24,472 nt of DNA from Bacillota bacterium (GTDB lineage Bacteria > Bacillota > Clostridia > Peptostreptococcales > Anaerovoracaceae). Location: NCBI GenBank assembly GCA_017936025.1, contig JAGBGL010000035.1, positions 1 through 24,472 on the forward strand, written 5' to 3'. The notes under the pieces were generated by a model, which was not told where the DNA came from, ran no database searches, and was given only the letters and a program-made list of their open reading frames with translations. This document shows, piece after piece, positions 1 to 7,197 of this stretch. Each line of letters starts with the position of its first letter. Position 1 is the first letter of the stretch. The position numbers and the translations under genes are program-made.

Positions 1-433
1 CGATTCTGTACAGCTTTTTTATGTTATCATTTGCCAGTAATTCTGCCAGACCCTTCATCAGTTCTCTTTCAAATGATCCTGTGTAAATTGCATCAATATC
101 AAAGAAGATGACAGTCGTTTCCCCTTCTGAAATAAAATCAAGAGGCGATGTTTTTCTTCCGGATAACGCACCTTCAAAGGCAAAGGCTTCTCCTGCCGCA
201 TACATATGTGCCAGATGAGAGTCCCCCTCTTCATGGAATTTTTCTCCCTTTACCAGGCCATCATGTACTATACCTATTCTTCTCACTTTATCACCCTGCA
301 GATATATAGTCTGCTGGTCAGTAAATCTGTGAGATGCCATTTTAAGTTCAGTCCACGCCTTTTCGTGGTCCTCCGGTTTCAAATGTCGAAAGAGCCCAGT
401 TCTTTCAACACTTTCCAAATAATTCACTTGCAT
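1..433 (-). CDS. CRP/FNR-family transcription regulator, N-terminal part (cut by left edge)
   Basis: An open frame reads leftward from an ATG at 433 and runs off the window after 144 complete codons, so only the sensor half is visible. The start reads MQVNYLESVERTGLF. A beta-roll follows with the spacing typical of cyclic-nucleotide-binding-like domains: YLQGDKVRRIGIVHDGLVKG, then AAGEAFAFEGALSGRKTSP and a VIFFD strand, then the start of the long dimerisation helix. The canonical cAMP-contacting Glu/Arg pattern is not obvious, so another ligand or no ligand is likely. The helix-turn-helix must lie outside the window. The ribosome-binding site GGAAAGG (442-448) is the conserved 3' strand of a Moco riboswitch, so translation is probably tied to cofactor level. 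The gene follows the MocA-like gene by 128 bp and is a candidate regulator of the molybdenum island. The family call is good; the ligand is unknown. Confidence 0.8.
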   Translation of the reverse strand, partial: MQVNYLESVERTGLFRHLKPEDHEKAWTELKMASHRFTDQQTIYLQGDKVRRIGIVHDGLVKGEKFHEEGDSHLAHMYAAGEAFAFEGALSGRKTSPLDFISEGETTVIFFDIDAIYTGSFERELMKGLAELLANDNIKKLYRI

Positions 434-439
434 TACACG

Positions 440-545
440 TACCTTTCCAATATACGGGAGGTCCATATGTTTCCATTATGGGCCCATCGTCCGTCATACC
501 ATAGCCATGCTCAGCATTACCTTAGGTACAGCGAATCGGATTGTG
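440..545 (-). promoter_or_regulatory. Moco riboswitch A, overlapping the ribosome-binding site of the CRP/FNR-like gene
   Basis: In the minus-strand RNA sense this stretch carries: a TCCGA 5' strand (plus 536-540), a TGTACC block, an AGCATGGCT block, a hairpin capped by a GAAA tetraloop (plus 469-474), the invariant CCTCCCG (plus 455-461) and GGAAAGG (plus 442-448). The 3' part CCTCCCGTATATTGGAAAGG closely matches the E. coli moaA leader as I remember it. TCCGA can pair with TTGGA to close the element. GGAAAGG lies 8 nt from the ATG and is the only Shine-Dalgarno, so ligand-stabilised pairing should block translation. No clear promoter was seen in front of it; it may be an intercistronic element. 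Identification is by pattern memory, not a covariance search. Confidence 0.82.
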
Positions 546-561
546 CTTCATCTACTATAAC

Positions 562-1761
562 TTATAATTCTATAACTCGGATTTCTCCGTTGTTTAACTT
601 GTTCCACTCATCAGCTACACTGCCGCCTCTGAGATTATTTTCAATTACTCTCAGGACTCCGCTGTGAGCCACAATTACTATGTCTTTTGCTTTGTCTTTT
701 TTCAGTATCCTGCTCAATGCTTTGCACACCCGGTACTGAAGGTCATAAAAATTTTCGCTTCCATGACCCATTTTATATATCATCAGGTTCCGGCCGCGCT
801 TTTCAAACTCTTCAGGCATAGACTCCCTGATCTCACTGATGAACTTACCGTCCCACGGTCCCAGGTTCATCTCACGCAGTCCCGGTTCAGATATCAGTTC
901 ATTTAAAAAATCATTATGCTCCGCAAGTATTTCAGCCGTCCCGGATGCTCTTGCAAGATCACTGGTATAAATATGATCTGTTCTGATGCCCAGCCGGCGT
1001 ATTTTCTCTCCTGCTTCCGCTGCCTGCTTTCTGCCTTCTTCACTTAATGGCACATCCGTCTGCCCGAGAAAAATTTTTTCTTTATGCTGCTTTATCTGTC
1101 CATGACGGACAAGTATAAAACGTCTTCCCTTCGCCAGCTGCTGTAGGTCATCTGACTCACATCCGCATGCAAGATACTCCTGTATTTCTTCATAAGCCTC
1201 TGGCGTATCCATATCCATGACGACACCTTCAAAGCCGGTCTCCAGCCTCTTCATCAGACCGAAATCCCTGTCAGTTATGGCCTTCAGCCCGTTCCTTCCG
1301 TCATGATCTATAATCTCCTGACGGAATTTCGCAGGAACCAGCAGCGGATGCCCTTTTTTGCCTCTGTAACACGCAACAGAAAACTTGTCCGGCTCAAAAC
1401 TTTCCATCAGCAGCTTTATGACTTTTGGGGAAATCAGCGGACAGTCCACCGGAATTATAAAAAAGCCATTCAGATCATCTGCCGCCGCTGATACCCCCGT
1501 CTGTATGGAAGTAAACATCCCCTGATCATACCGTGGGTTAAATGCTTTGTTTACTCTGTATTTCTTTATTGCAGGGACAAGCGCTTCTCTATTATGCCCC
1601 GTAACTACAATAATGTTTTTTCGTTTTATGCCTGCAGCAACCAGCACTCCCAGCAGTCTCTCTATTACTGTCTGTTTTCCCAGCGGAAGCAGCGGTTTAA
1701 ACGCTCCCATGCGGGATGAATATCCTGCCGCCAGCACAACCGCTCCGAACCTTCTATTCAT
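562..1761 (-). CDS. MocA-like NTP transferase fused to a histidine phosphatase (DVU_1551-like)
   Basis: A 399-aa two-domain protein. Residues 1-200 are a MobA/MocA-type nucleotidyltransferase: LAAGYSSRMGAFKPLLPLG near residue 10, the metal-binding VDCPLISP near 105, GHPLLVP near 137 and MDMDTPEAY near 182. MocA enzymes transfer CMP to molybdopterin to make the dinucleotide cofactor used by xanthine-oxidase-family enzymes such as the one encoded upstream. Residues 214-399 are a phosphoglycerate-mutase/CobC-type histidine phosphatase: LVRHGQ with catalytic His near 220, GLREMNLGPWDG near 294, and AHSGVLR near 370. The frame is continuous, so the fusion is real in this sequence. It overlaps xdhC by 8 bp, indicating translational coupling in one operon. 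The phosphatase substrate is unknown; a nucleotide, pyrophosphate or pterin phosphate by-product would fit. Both domain calls are firm; the nucleotide used cannot be read from sequence. Confidence 0.9.
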   Translation of the reverse strand: MNRRFGAVVLAAGYSSRMGAFKPLLPLGKQTVIERLLGVLVAAGIKRKNIIVVTGHNREALVPAIKKYRVNKAFNPRYDQGMFTSIQTGVSAAADDLNGFFIIPVDCPLISPKVIKLLMESFEPDKFSVACYRGKKGHPLLVPAKFRQEIIDHDGRNGLKAITDRDFGLMKRLETGFEGVVMDMDTPEAYEEIQEYLACGCESDDLQQLAKGRRFILVRHGQIKQHKEKIFLGQTDVPLSEEGRKQAAEAGEKIRRLGIRTDHIYTSDLARASGTAEILAEHNDFLNELISEPGLREMNLGPWDGKFISEIRESMPEEFEKRGRNLMIYKMGHGSENFYDLQYRVCKALSRILKKDKAKDIVIVAHSGVLRVIENNLRGGSVADEWNKLNNGEIRVIEL

Positions 1762-2578
1762 GTCTTGCTGCTCTTACCTGAATCATCTCACCAGCGATGC
1801 TGATAGCAATTTCTTCAGGGGTTTCTGCCTGGATAGGAAGTCCGATCGGTGCATGGATCCTTGCAATATCTTCTTCAGAAAATCCTTCTTCTCTCAGCTT
1901 GTCGAAAAGAATGGCGTTCTTTTTCTTACTTCCGATCATTCCGATATATGCGCTTTTATGTTTCAAAGCATCTTTCAGAACGTCATAGTCACCTGCGTGA
2001 CCTCTTGTGACGATCACGATATAGCTGTCTTCAGTTGTAGTGATTCCGTCAAAAGCATTTTTGAAATCATCTACTACTCTTACATCATCAGCCTGCGGAT
2101 ATCTGTCGCGGTTTGCATATTCCGCGCGGTCATCGATGACTACAGTGTTGAAGTCCACATAGCGCAGTATAGGTTCCAGTGCCAGTGCAACATGGCCGCC
2201 GCCGAAGATATATGCTGTTGTATCCAGATGGAATTCTTCAATGAATTCTTCAGGATGAGAAGCATCGATGTACTGGATCTCAACATCAGCGTCGCCGCCG
2301 CATCTCATATCCAAAGCTTTTTCATCTTCACCTGTCAGTCTGAACTGATAGATTCTGCTTTTTTCTTTAGTTTTATATGTTTCCACACAGATTTTCTGAG
2401 TTTCCGCTTCCAGCTTTCCGCCTCCCACAGTTCCCATGGAAGTACCGTCTTCTTTAACAATCATCCACGCACCTTTTTTTCTCGGTGTTGAACCATGTGT
2501 ATCTACAACCTTTGCAATTACGAAATCCTGTCCATTTTCCAGGAAATCTTTTGCAAAGTATGCCACTTTATTAGCCAT
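1754..2578 (-). CDS. xdhC: XdhC/CoxI-family molybdenum-cofactor insertion chaperone
   Basis: A 274-aa protein with the complete XdhC architecture. The N-terminal domain carries THGSTPRKKGAWMIV near residue 28, GTVGGGKLE near 49 and the conserved Cys in DMRCGGDADV near 89. The C-terminal Rossmann domain starts with AYIFGGGHVA near 121, has IGMIGSKKK near 209, and ends with HAPIGLPIQAETPEEIAISI. XdhC-family proteins bind the molybdenum cofactor, help sulfurate it and hand it to xanthine-dehydrogenase-type apoenzymes, so the client here is most likely the Mo hydroxylase of this island. It overlaps the AMP-ligase upstream and the MocA-like gene downstream by 8 bp each, which is tight coupling. 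Length and motifs are normal. The call is secure; the exact sulfuration role is inferred from the family. Confidence 0.95.
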   Translation of the reverse strand: MANKVAYFAKDFLENGQDFVIAKVVDTHGSTPRKKGAWMIVKEDGTSMGTVGGGKLEAETQKICVETYKTKEKSRIYQFRLTGEDEKALDMRCGGDADVEIQYIDASHPEEFIEEFHLDTTAYIFGGGHVALALEPILRYVDFNTVVIDDRAEYANRDRYPQADDVRVVDDFKNAFDGITTTEDSYIVIVTRGHAGDYDVLKDALKHKSAYIGMIGSKKKNAILFDKLREEGFSEEDIARIHAPIGLPIQAETPEEIAISIAGEMIQVRAARHE

Positions 2579-3578
2579 GATATCCTCCCTTTTTCATCTT
2601 TCTATCTCCGACTCTTGTAAGTCTTTTGAGTACACTGCCACACTTGCACGGCTCTTTTATGATGCTGCTCCAGTCCCCCGTGCGGTATCTGATAAAGGGC
2701 ATCCCTTTTCTTGTCAGGGTCGTGAAAACAATCTCGCCCTCTTCACCGTCCGGCAGTATTTCTCCTGTTTCCGGATCTATAATTTCCAGATACAAATCAT
2801 TTTCTCTTATAGGACAGCCATCCAGTTCACTGCAGTGAACTGCGCATCCAAGTCCCATTTCTGTCATGCCATAGTGTTCAAAGATCTTACAGCCCCAGGC
2901 TTCTGAAATCACATTCCGGCTTTCTTCCGAAACATAATCAGCCGATAAAAGTACGCTGCGCATCCGGATATTATATCCATCTGAGGCTTTTGCTATCTGC
3001 ATCAGCTGCTGCGGCATGGCCACACAGCTTGTTACATTCTCCCTTTCCATTATTTTCAGTATGTCTGCTGTATCCTGTCCGTCCGACAGGCCGTAAGGGA
3101 TTACTTTTACCCCGCTCTTTTCCAGCGCTTCACGGAGCAGGACCCCTATGGATCCCGGAGTACTGCACGGCATAAGAATCATAAATACATCGGTTTCATC
3201 GGCTATGAATTTCATTCCGTGGTGAAAGAAATCGACTGTCAGCTGCTGATCTTCTTCAGTAAAAAAGATCCTTTTAGGTTTACCTGTTGTCCCGCTGGTT
3301 TCCATGGTCACGATTCGGCTGATTTTTCCCTGAGGCACACAGACCATATCAAGGCTGTGTTCACACACGTCTTCAGGAGTTGTAAACGGAAGCCTGTGAA
3401 AATCATCCGGAGATTCGAGAACCACATCTTTATAGAGTTCAGCATAAAATGGACTGCAGGTAACAGCCCTGTTGAATGTTTCCTTTATTTTACTCCACTG
3501 ATACGCCTCCAGATGTTGTCTCGACAACTTTTCCTCGCCGATAATATCTTCTATCCAGAGGTCCATATACTTTTTCAC
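2571..3578 (-). CDS. Short AMP-forming ligase of the PaaK-like superfamily (DVU_1553-like)
   Basis: A 335-aa adenylate-forming enzyme. The phosphate-binding motif TSGTTGKPK is at about 94-102, EHYGMTEMG at about 233-241 and YRTGDWS at about 297-303. It resembles phenylacetate-CoA ligases but is about 100 residues shorter, ending at RVGDRKMKKGGYHG just after the hinge region. The small C-terminal domain that normally brings the catalytic lysine and binds CoA is therefore missing or minimal. A CKCGS cysteine pair lies near 310, next to conserved-looking cysteines at about 247 and 254. Such a truncated ligase may only adenylate its acid, or may use a partner. It starts 18 bp after the methyltransferase stop and overlaps xdhC, so it is part of the same operon. 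Substrate unknown. The frame is intact and overlaps the next start, so the short C-terminus is not an evident frameshift. Confidence 0.88.
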   Translation of the reverse strand: MKKYMDLWIEDIIGEEKLSRQHLEAYQWSKIKETFNRAVTCSPFYAELYKDVVLESPDDFHRLPFTTPEDVCEHSLDMVCVPQGKISRIVTMETSGTTGKPKRIFFTEEDQQLTVDFFHHGMKFIADETDVFMILMPCSTPGSIGVLLREALEKSGVKVIPYGLSDGQDTADILKIMERENVTSCVAMPQQLMQIAKASDGYNIRMRSVLLSADYVSEESRNVISEAWGCKIFEHYGMTEMGLGCAVHCSELDGCPIRENDLYLEIIDPETGEILPDGEEGEIVFTTLTRKGMPFIRYRTGDWSSIIKEPCKCGSVLKRLTRVGDRKMKKGGYHG

Positions 3579-3596
3579 CTGAAATACTCCTGTGAT

Positions 3597-4307
3597 TTAT
3601 AATACCGGCTTTTCTGCTATCAGCATGAAATAGCCGATTCCTTTTTTCCCTTTACATACTGTTACACATGTGTCCAGAGAACCATCCTGCAGTATTTTTT
3701 CACCTACATATTCATCCAGTTCTCTGGAACGGTCCTCAAACACCGTCACTTTGAATCCGACTTCGTCTTCCATGTATCTGATCAGCGGGTCTTTGAAGAA
3801 CGCACCTTCAAATCTGAAGTCCACCTGACGCTGCTTATCCTCTTCACAGTCGCCTTCTTTGTGCGGTATCTTTGCCTGACGTTCCGCTTCAATGGCTACT
3901 GCTTTGACCAGCTTAGGATCAGGCTGCTTCACATACAAATCACTGATGAACAGTCTCCCGCCTTTTTTCAATACGCAGTAAGCTTCATGCAGTGCTTCAT
4001 CAGGCAGGTTGATCAGGGACAGGCTGCATTCCATCATGATGCCGTCAAATGTGTAGGAAGAAAATTCATCAAGAAACTCTCCGTCTGCCAGACGAAGATC
4101 CAGGTCCTTATTTCTTTCTTTTCCCTCATTGATGGATTTAAGACTCATATCGATACCTGTTATGTCGAATCCGTATTTATCTTTTACATGTTCTGCAGAA
4201 GTTCCGTCTCCACAGCCAACGTCCAGAACTCTGGAGCCTTCCGGCAGATTCCAGATTTCCATTGCTTTATCTGTAATATCAAATTTTCCGGGTCTAATTA
4301 ATGCCAT
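3597..4307 (-). CDS. trsM: Class I SAM-dependent methyltransferase (TrsM / DVU_1556-like)
   Basis: A 236-aa Rossmann-fold methyltransferase. Motif I is VLDVGCGDG at about 27-35, followed by the acidic end of strand 2 in ITGIDMS near 50, a LADGEF segment near 77, and a GGRLFISDLY strand near 142. The protein is a typical small-molecule methyltransferase core with a C-terminal cap and no membrane segment. I assign it to the TrsM/DVU_1556 family because of its place next to the AMP-ligase, the small Cys4 protein and the radical SAM protein, which is the constellation I recall for that family; this was not searched. Its start follows the stop of the small zinc-ribbon gene by 2 bp and uses the GGAG inside that gene's end. 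The methyl acceptor is unknown; a pterin cofactor or a precursor made by the radical SAM protein is a reasonable guess. Confidence 0.85.
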   Translation of the reverse strand: MALIRPGKFDITDKAMEIWNLPEGSRVLDVGCGDGTSAEHVKDKYGFDITGIDMSLKSINEGKERNKDLDLRLADGEFLDEFSSYTFDGIMMECSLSLINLPDEALHEAYCVLKKGGRLFISDLYVKQPDPKLVKAVAIEAERQAKIPHKEGDCEEDKQRQVDFRFEGAFFKDPLIRYMEDEVGFKVTVFEDRSRELDEYVGEKILQDGSLDTCVTVCKGKKGIGYFMLIAEKPVL

Positions 4308-4309
4308 TA

Positions 4310-4555
4310 TTATTTATTCTCCTTCCACGGAAAAGCTGCTCCGCATTCAGGGCAGTCGTCCGGCAGTTCATATGATGATGCTTTGTAACAAATAGGTACT
4401 GATCCGTAGTAAGTCCATCTCTGGATCAGCTTACCGCATGACGGGCAGGTTTCCATGAGAGGCTGCCCGCAGATTTCGCAGATATCACCCTGCTTTATTC
4501 TTTTGTAATCAGCTTTAAAATGTCCATTTTTGCAGGCCTGTATATAAAAATACAT
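4310..4555 (-). CDS. Small zinc-ribbon protein (DUF2321-like)
   Basis: An 81-aa protein with several CxxC knuckles: C8 followed by NGH, CEICG near 26, CPSCG near 37, a lone Cys near 56 and CPECG near 69. It starts MYFYIQACKNGHF and has no signal peptide. The pattern resembles small DUF2321-type double zinc-ribbon proteins (from memory). An AGGAG ribosome-binding site lies about 10 nt before the ATG and overlaps the stop of the preceding Cys4 gene. The downstream methyltransferase starts 2 bp after its stop, so the two are coupled. It may bind zinc or an iron-sulfur cluster and probably serves as a structural or docking partner. No enzymatic residues are visible. Confidence 0.82.
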   Translation of the reverse strand: MYFYIQACKNGHFKADYKRIKQGDICEICGQPLMETCPSCGKLIQRWTYYGSVPICYKASSYELPDDCPECGAAFPWKENK

Positions 4556-4568
4556 AAATTTTCCGCTC

Positions 4569-4763
4569 CTATTTATCTTCCATTTTAGATTCTACTTCAC
4601 TCATTCTTCCTGTAACCAGTTCTTCGTCCAGGCAAATCTGTCCGCACTGCGGACAGCGGTTTACCTTGTGGCGGAAAGTTCTGTCCAGATATGAGAAATT
4701 AGCTTCGATTTCCTGCATTTCAACTTTGCATTTATCGCAAATCAGTTTCAGTTTTTCTGCCAT
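4569..4763 (-). CDS. Small Cys4 redox protein (DVU_1557-like)
   Basis: A 64-aa protein with two CxxC pairs: CDKC at about 9-12 and CPQCGQIC at about 37-43. The rest is a charged, soluble stretch (FSYLDRTFRHKVNR between the knuckles). The four cysteines suit a rubredoxin-like iron site, zinc, or a redox-active disulfide. I recall this short family as the DVU_1557-type redox protein of mop-linked clusters. Its start lies inside the end of the large FAD/iron-sulfur gene, a 32-bp overlap in a different frame, which is unusually deep and argues for translational coupling and a shared complex. Confidence 0.85.
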   Translation of the reverse strand: MAEKLKLICDKCKVEMQEIEANFSYLDRTFRHKVNRCPQCGQICLDEELVTGRMSEVESKMEDK

Positions 4764-7014
4764 TGAATACAGCCTCCAGTTCGATTTTCATTCTGTGAGT
4801 GTAAAGATTCAGTATTTCATAAGCTTCTCCTGCAGGCCGGTATTCTACCCAGCAGGTGATATATCCGATTTCTCTGTAACATTTATAACTGTCTGTATCC
4901 GGCACATAAGTTATGCGGCCGTATTTTTCACCGGCTTCCAGTGTGTAGCAGATGTCTTCTTCCAGGATACGCAGTCTGTTCATCTTGTCTCTGACTTCCT
5001 CTGAAACTACCAGATCATAAGTCAGTTCAGGTTTGTTTTCCATAGTTTCTCCCCAGATATCAGCAAGCAGTCTCTCTTTTAAGGCCACCCTGTTATATCT
5101 CTGTTCAGTTACTGTAGGCAGGCGGTCCGGTTCATCGCCATCTCCGATGTCCAGCATCAGGTCCAGAATGTGTTTTACCGGTTTACCTTCATCAAAGAAC
5201 ACGTCTCTGCAGTTGATGCAGTAAACAATGTATGGATTATCGCTCATTTTACTGCGCTTTTCTGCGGTGAGTTTTGCCATGCCCGGATTTGCTTCCTTGA
5301 TGTTTCCGCCGTATCCGCAGCATCCATGCTTTTCAGCATCAGGCAATTCTTCAAGACCCGCTCCTGCTCTTGCGAGAAGCACTCTGACAGAATCTCTCAT
5401 ATCATCTTCATGTCTTGCAGAACATGGGTCAAATACAGAGTATACTGTTTCATCTTTGACCGCAGGTTGCATGCCGTGCTGTTCCATCAGCTCATATATA
5501 GTTACCATCTGGATCTCCGGCAGGTATTCGCGGAAGTGCTTCATGCATGAAGCACATGCCATTATCAGTACCGGCTTGCCCAGCTGCTGCCATTTGTCTC
5601 TGATTATATCTATTTCTTCTGCATGGGCAGCTTCGTTTCCGGACCAGTCGACCGGAAGCCCGCAGCACTGCAGCATAAGAGCTGTATCCGGATGTACGGA
5701 AAGAAGCCATTCGTATGATTTTTTAACATAGTCAGGATCAGCCGCGCCCAGATGACATCCCGGGAAGAATGCATAGGTGCATGTGTCGTGTCCCGGAGCT
5801 TTTCTTGTCAGCTCTGCAAAAGGTCCGTTGGCAAACTGTGCATCGCGCACCCAGAACTGATGATAAGGTCCCGGCTGGCGGTCCAGATTGTGGAGACGTT
5901 TTTTTGCTTCTTTGATCATGCCGCCCAGCTGTATATTTCCCGGGCATGTCTCTTCACAGAGACCGCACTGTGTGCAGGCATTGATCAGTTTGATAGCCGG
6001 TGTTTTGTGAACCAGCGAATCAGCAGCCATTGTGGAAGTCATGATATCATCACGCATCTTCAGCGGCCATTTGTTGAGATATTCTGTCAGGTCACAGTAA
6101 TATCTGCAGTTATCACACTGACATCTGAGGCACCGGTCCACTTCGGTGAGGATTTCTTCTTCCGAGAAAAGGCCGTCCTCAGAAGCCTCAGGTGCAGGCT
6201 GTGCCGGGATCCTGCGGATCTCAGTCTGTATTTTTGATACAGGTCTTGGCTCAGGTGCAGCGATCTTGTTAGTCATGAAATAAATTTCGATGGCTCTTGC
6301 AAAGTCGATACCGTCTGCGATCGCATTGATGATATCTTTTCCTGCAAGACTTCCTCCTGCAAATACAGCCATGCCGCTGATTTCTGCAGCCGGCTCCTCC
6401 ATTTCCAGGAGTCCGAAACCATTTCCGTCTTTACCTGTTGCTATATAAACAGCTCCGAATCCCTGTTCAGCCAGCTGATTCAGATCTGTAATTTCCGTAT
6501 TTAAATTAAGTGTATATTCTTCGAATTTGAACTGAAGATCAAATTCTTCCATGAACTGTTCCTTTGGCATCAGATCATGCAGCATTCCGCCGATTTCTGC
6601 AGCCTTTTCAAAAACAGTTACTGTGTATTTTTTAGAAGCAAGACGCAGTGCACATGCCAGCCCGCTGACACCTGCTCCGATGATCGCAATGTTGCCGTTC
6701 TTCTTCGGCAGATTGTAATCATTAGGGTCTCTTCTTTTCGTCTTAGCTATACAGCTTTTTTCCAGCATATTGATTTTGACTGCTCCGCCCAGCTCTTTGC
6801 GCGGACATGATCCCGCACAGTATTCGGGGCACAGCTCAGCTACGATACCCGGAAAGGTTACCGCATCTCTGAAAACTTTATATGCTGCGTTATATCTTTT
6901 TCTGCTGAGTTTGTCCATGAAGTCATTTACATTCATTCTGAAAGGACAGTCACTGCCGCAATAAGGCAGTTCTTTCTGCAGACAATTGTCAAATTGTTTA
7001 AAATAACGGTCCAT
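4732..7014 (-). CDS. FAD/iron-sulfur oxidoreductase with two CCG (HdrB-like) repeats
   Basis: About 760 aa, multi-domain. I prefer the ATG at 7014 (MDRYFKQFD) because GGGAAAG precedes it; the frame also has an ATG at 7029, used for the numbering here. Order: an N-terminal GltD-like cysteine cluster (C24, C28, C67, C71, C75), a FAD-binding fold (IIGAGVSGLACALRLA at 116-131, YIATGK at 195), cysteine-rich ferredoxin segments (CLRCQCDNCRYYC at 300-312, CTQCGLCEETCPG at 352-364), then two CCG repeats as in HdrB/LldE (FFPGC 421-425 with QCCG 454-457 and CASC 492-495; DPCSARH 535-540 with HGCCGYGG 569-575 and CINC 604-607). About 100 unassigned residues end the protein. Between YIATGK and GMAVFAGG only about 20 residues remain, so the NAD(P)-binding insert of GltD-type enzymes is missing. 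It probably moves electrons between the Mo hydroxylase and a carrier. It is the first gene of a tight series ending with the MocA-like gene. Confidence 0.9.
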   Translation of the reverse strand: MDRYFKQFDNCLQKELPYCGSDCPFRMNVNDFMDKLSRKRYNAAYKVFRDAVTFPGIVAELCPEYCAGSCPRKELGGAVKINMLEKSCIAKTKRRDPNDYNLPKKNGNIAIIGAGVSGLACALRLASKKYTVTVFEKAAEIGGMLHDLMPKEQFMEEFDLQFKFEEYTLNLNTEITDLNQLAEQGFGAVYIATGKDGNGFGLLEMEEPAAEISGMAVFAGGSLAGKDIINAIADGIDFARAIEIYFMTNKIAAPEPRPVSKIQTEIRRIPAQPAPEASEDGLFSEEEILTEVDRCLRCQCDNCRYYCDLTEYLNKWPLKMRDDIMTSTMAADSLVHKTPAIKLINACTQCGLCEETCPGNIQLGGMIKEAKKRLHNLDRQPGPYHQFWVRDAQFANGPFAELTRKAPGHDTCTYAFFPGCHLGAADPDYVKKSYEWLLSVHPDTALMLQCCGLPVDWSGNEAAHAEEIDIIRDKWQQLGKPVLIMACASCMKHFREYLPEIQMVTIYELMEQHGMQPAVKDETVYSVFDPCSARHEDDMRDSVRVLLARAGAGLEELPDAEKHGCCGYGGNIKEANPGMAKLTAEKRSKMSDNPYIVYCINCRDVFFDEGKPVKHILDLMLDIGDGDEPDRLPTVTEQRYNRVALKERLLADIWGETMENKPELTYDLVVSEEVRDKMNRLRILEEDICYTLEAGEKYGRITYVPDTDSYKCYREIGYITCWVEYRPAGEAYEILNLYTHRMKIELEAVFNGRKTETDLR

Positions 7015-7038
7015 AATTCTCTTTCCCATAACATTATA

Positions 7039-7068
7039 GTAGACCGCTGCGCAATTGCAGCGGTCTAC
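7039..7068. repeat. Perfect 12-bp inverted repeat before the FAD/iron-sulfur gene
   Basis: The arms GTAGACCGCTGC (7039-7050) and GCAGCGGTCTAC (7057-7068) are exact complements around a 6-nt centre. On the plus strand it is followed by a T-rich run (TTATTTTTTAG), so it could terminate antisense transcription. On the gene strand it is followed directly by TATAAT (plus 7033-7038) and then the gene start, which also allows a promoter-operator reading, although no good -35 lies 16-18 bp upstream. Its role is undecided. Confidence 0.75.
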
Positions 7069-7083
7069 TGATATTATTTTTTA

Positions 7084-7197
7084 GTTAGCTAAACTCTTTT
7101 GCAGGTCATGCTTGCGGAAGAATTGCATTCCGGCTAAAGCCGGGCAATTCTCGCAGCTAACCTGCGCGCCAAATCAAAGATTTGGGCAGGTCATGCT
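7084..7197. repeat. Structured intercistronic region with nested inverted repeats and a 12-bp direct repeat
   Basis: Downstream of the Mo hydroxylase stop, nested complementary pairs build one long hairpin: GCAGGT/ACCTGC (7101-7106, 7160-7165), TGCG/CGCA, AGAATTGC/GCAATTCT (around 7119-7152) and an inner CGGCT/AGCCG. An outer pair GTTAGCT/AGCTAAC (7084-7090, 7155-7161) competes with it. The 12-mer GCAGGTCATGCT occurs at 7101-7112 and again at 7186-7197. There is no T-run on the gene strand, so it looks more like an RNA-processing or stability structure than a terminator. Confidence 0.65.

Noticed and set aside
564..580. A CCGAGTTATAG block resembling the 5' end of the riboswitch copies
   Set aside because: It is the coding end of the MocA-like gene; the aptamer's own closing strand is better placed at 536-540.
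1547..2491. A 314-codon open frame on the plus strand
   Set aside because: It lies antisense across xdhC and the MocA-like gene, both of which show full family motifs. Its product is rich in Ser, Phe and Cys with no recognisable domain and no ribosome-binding site.
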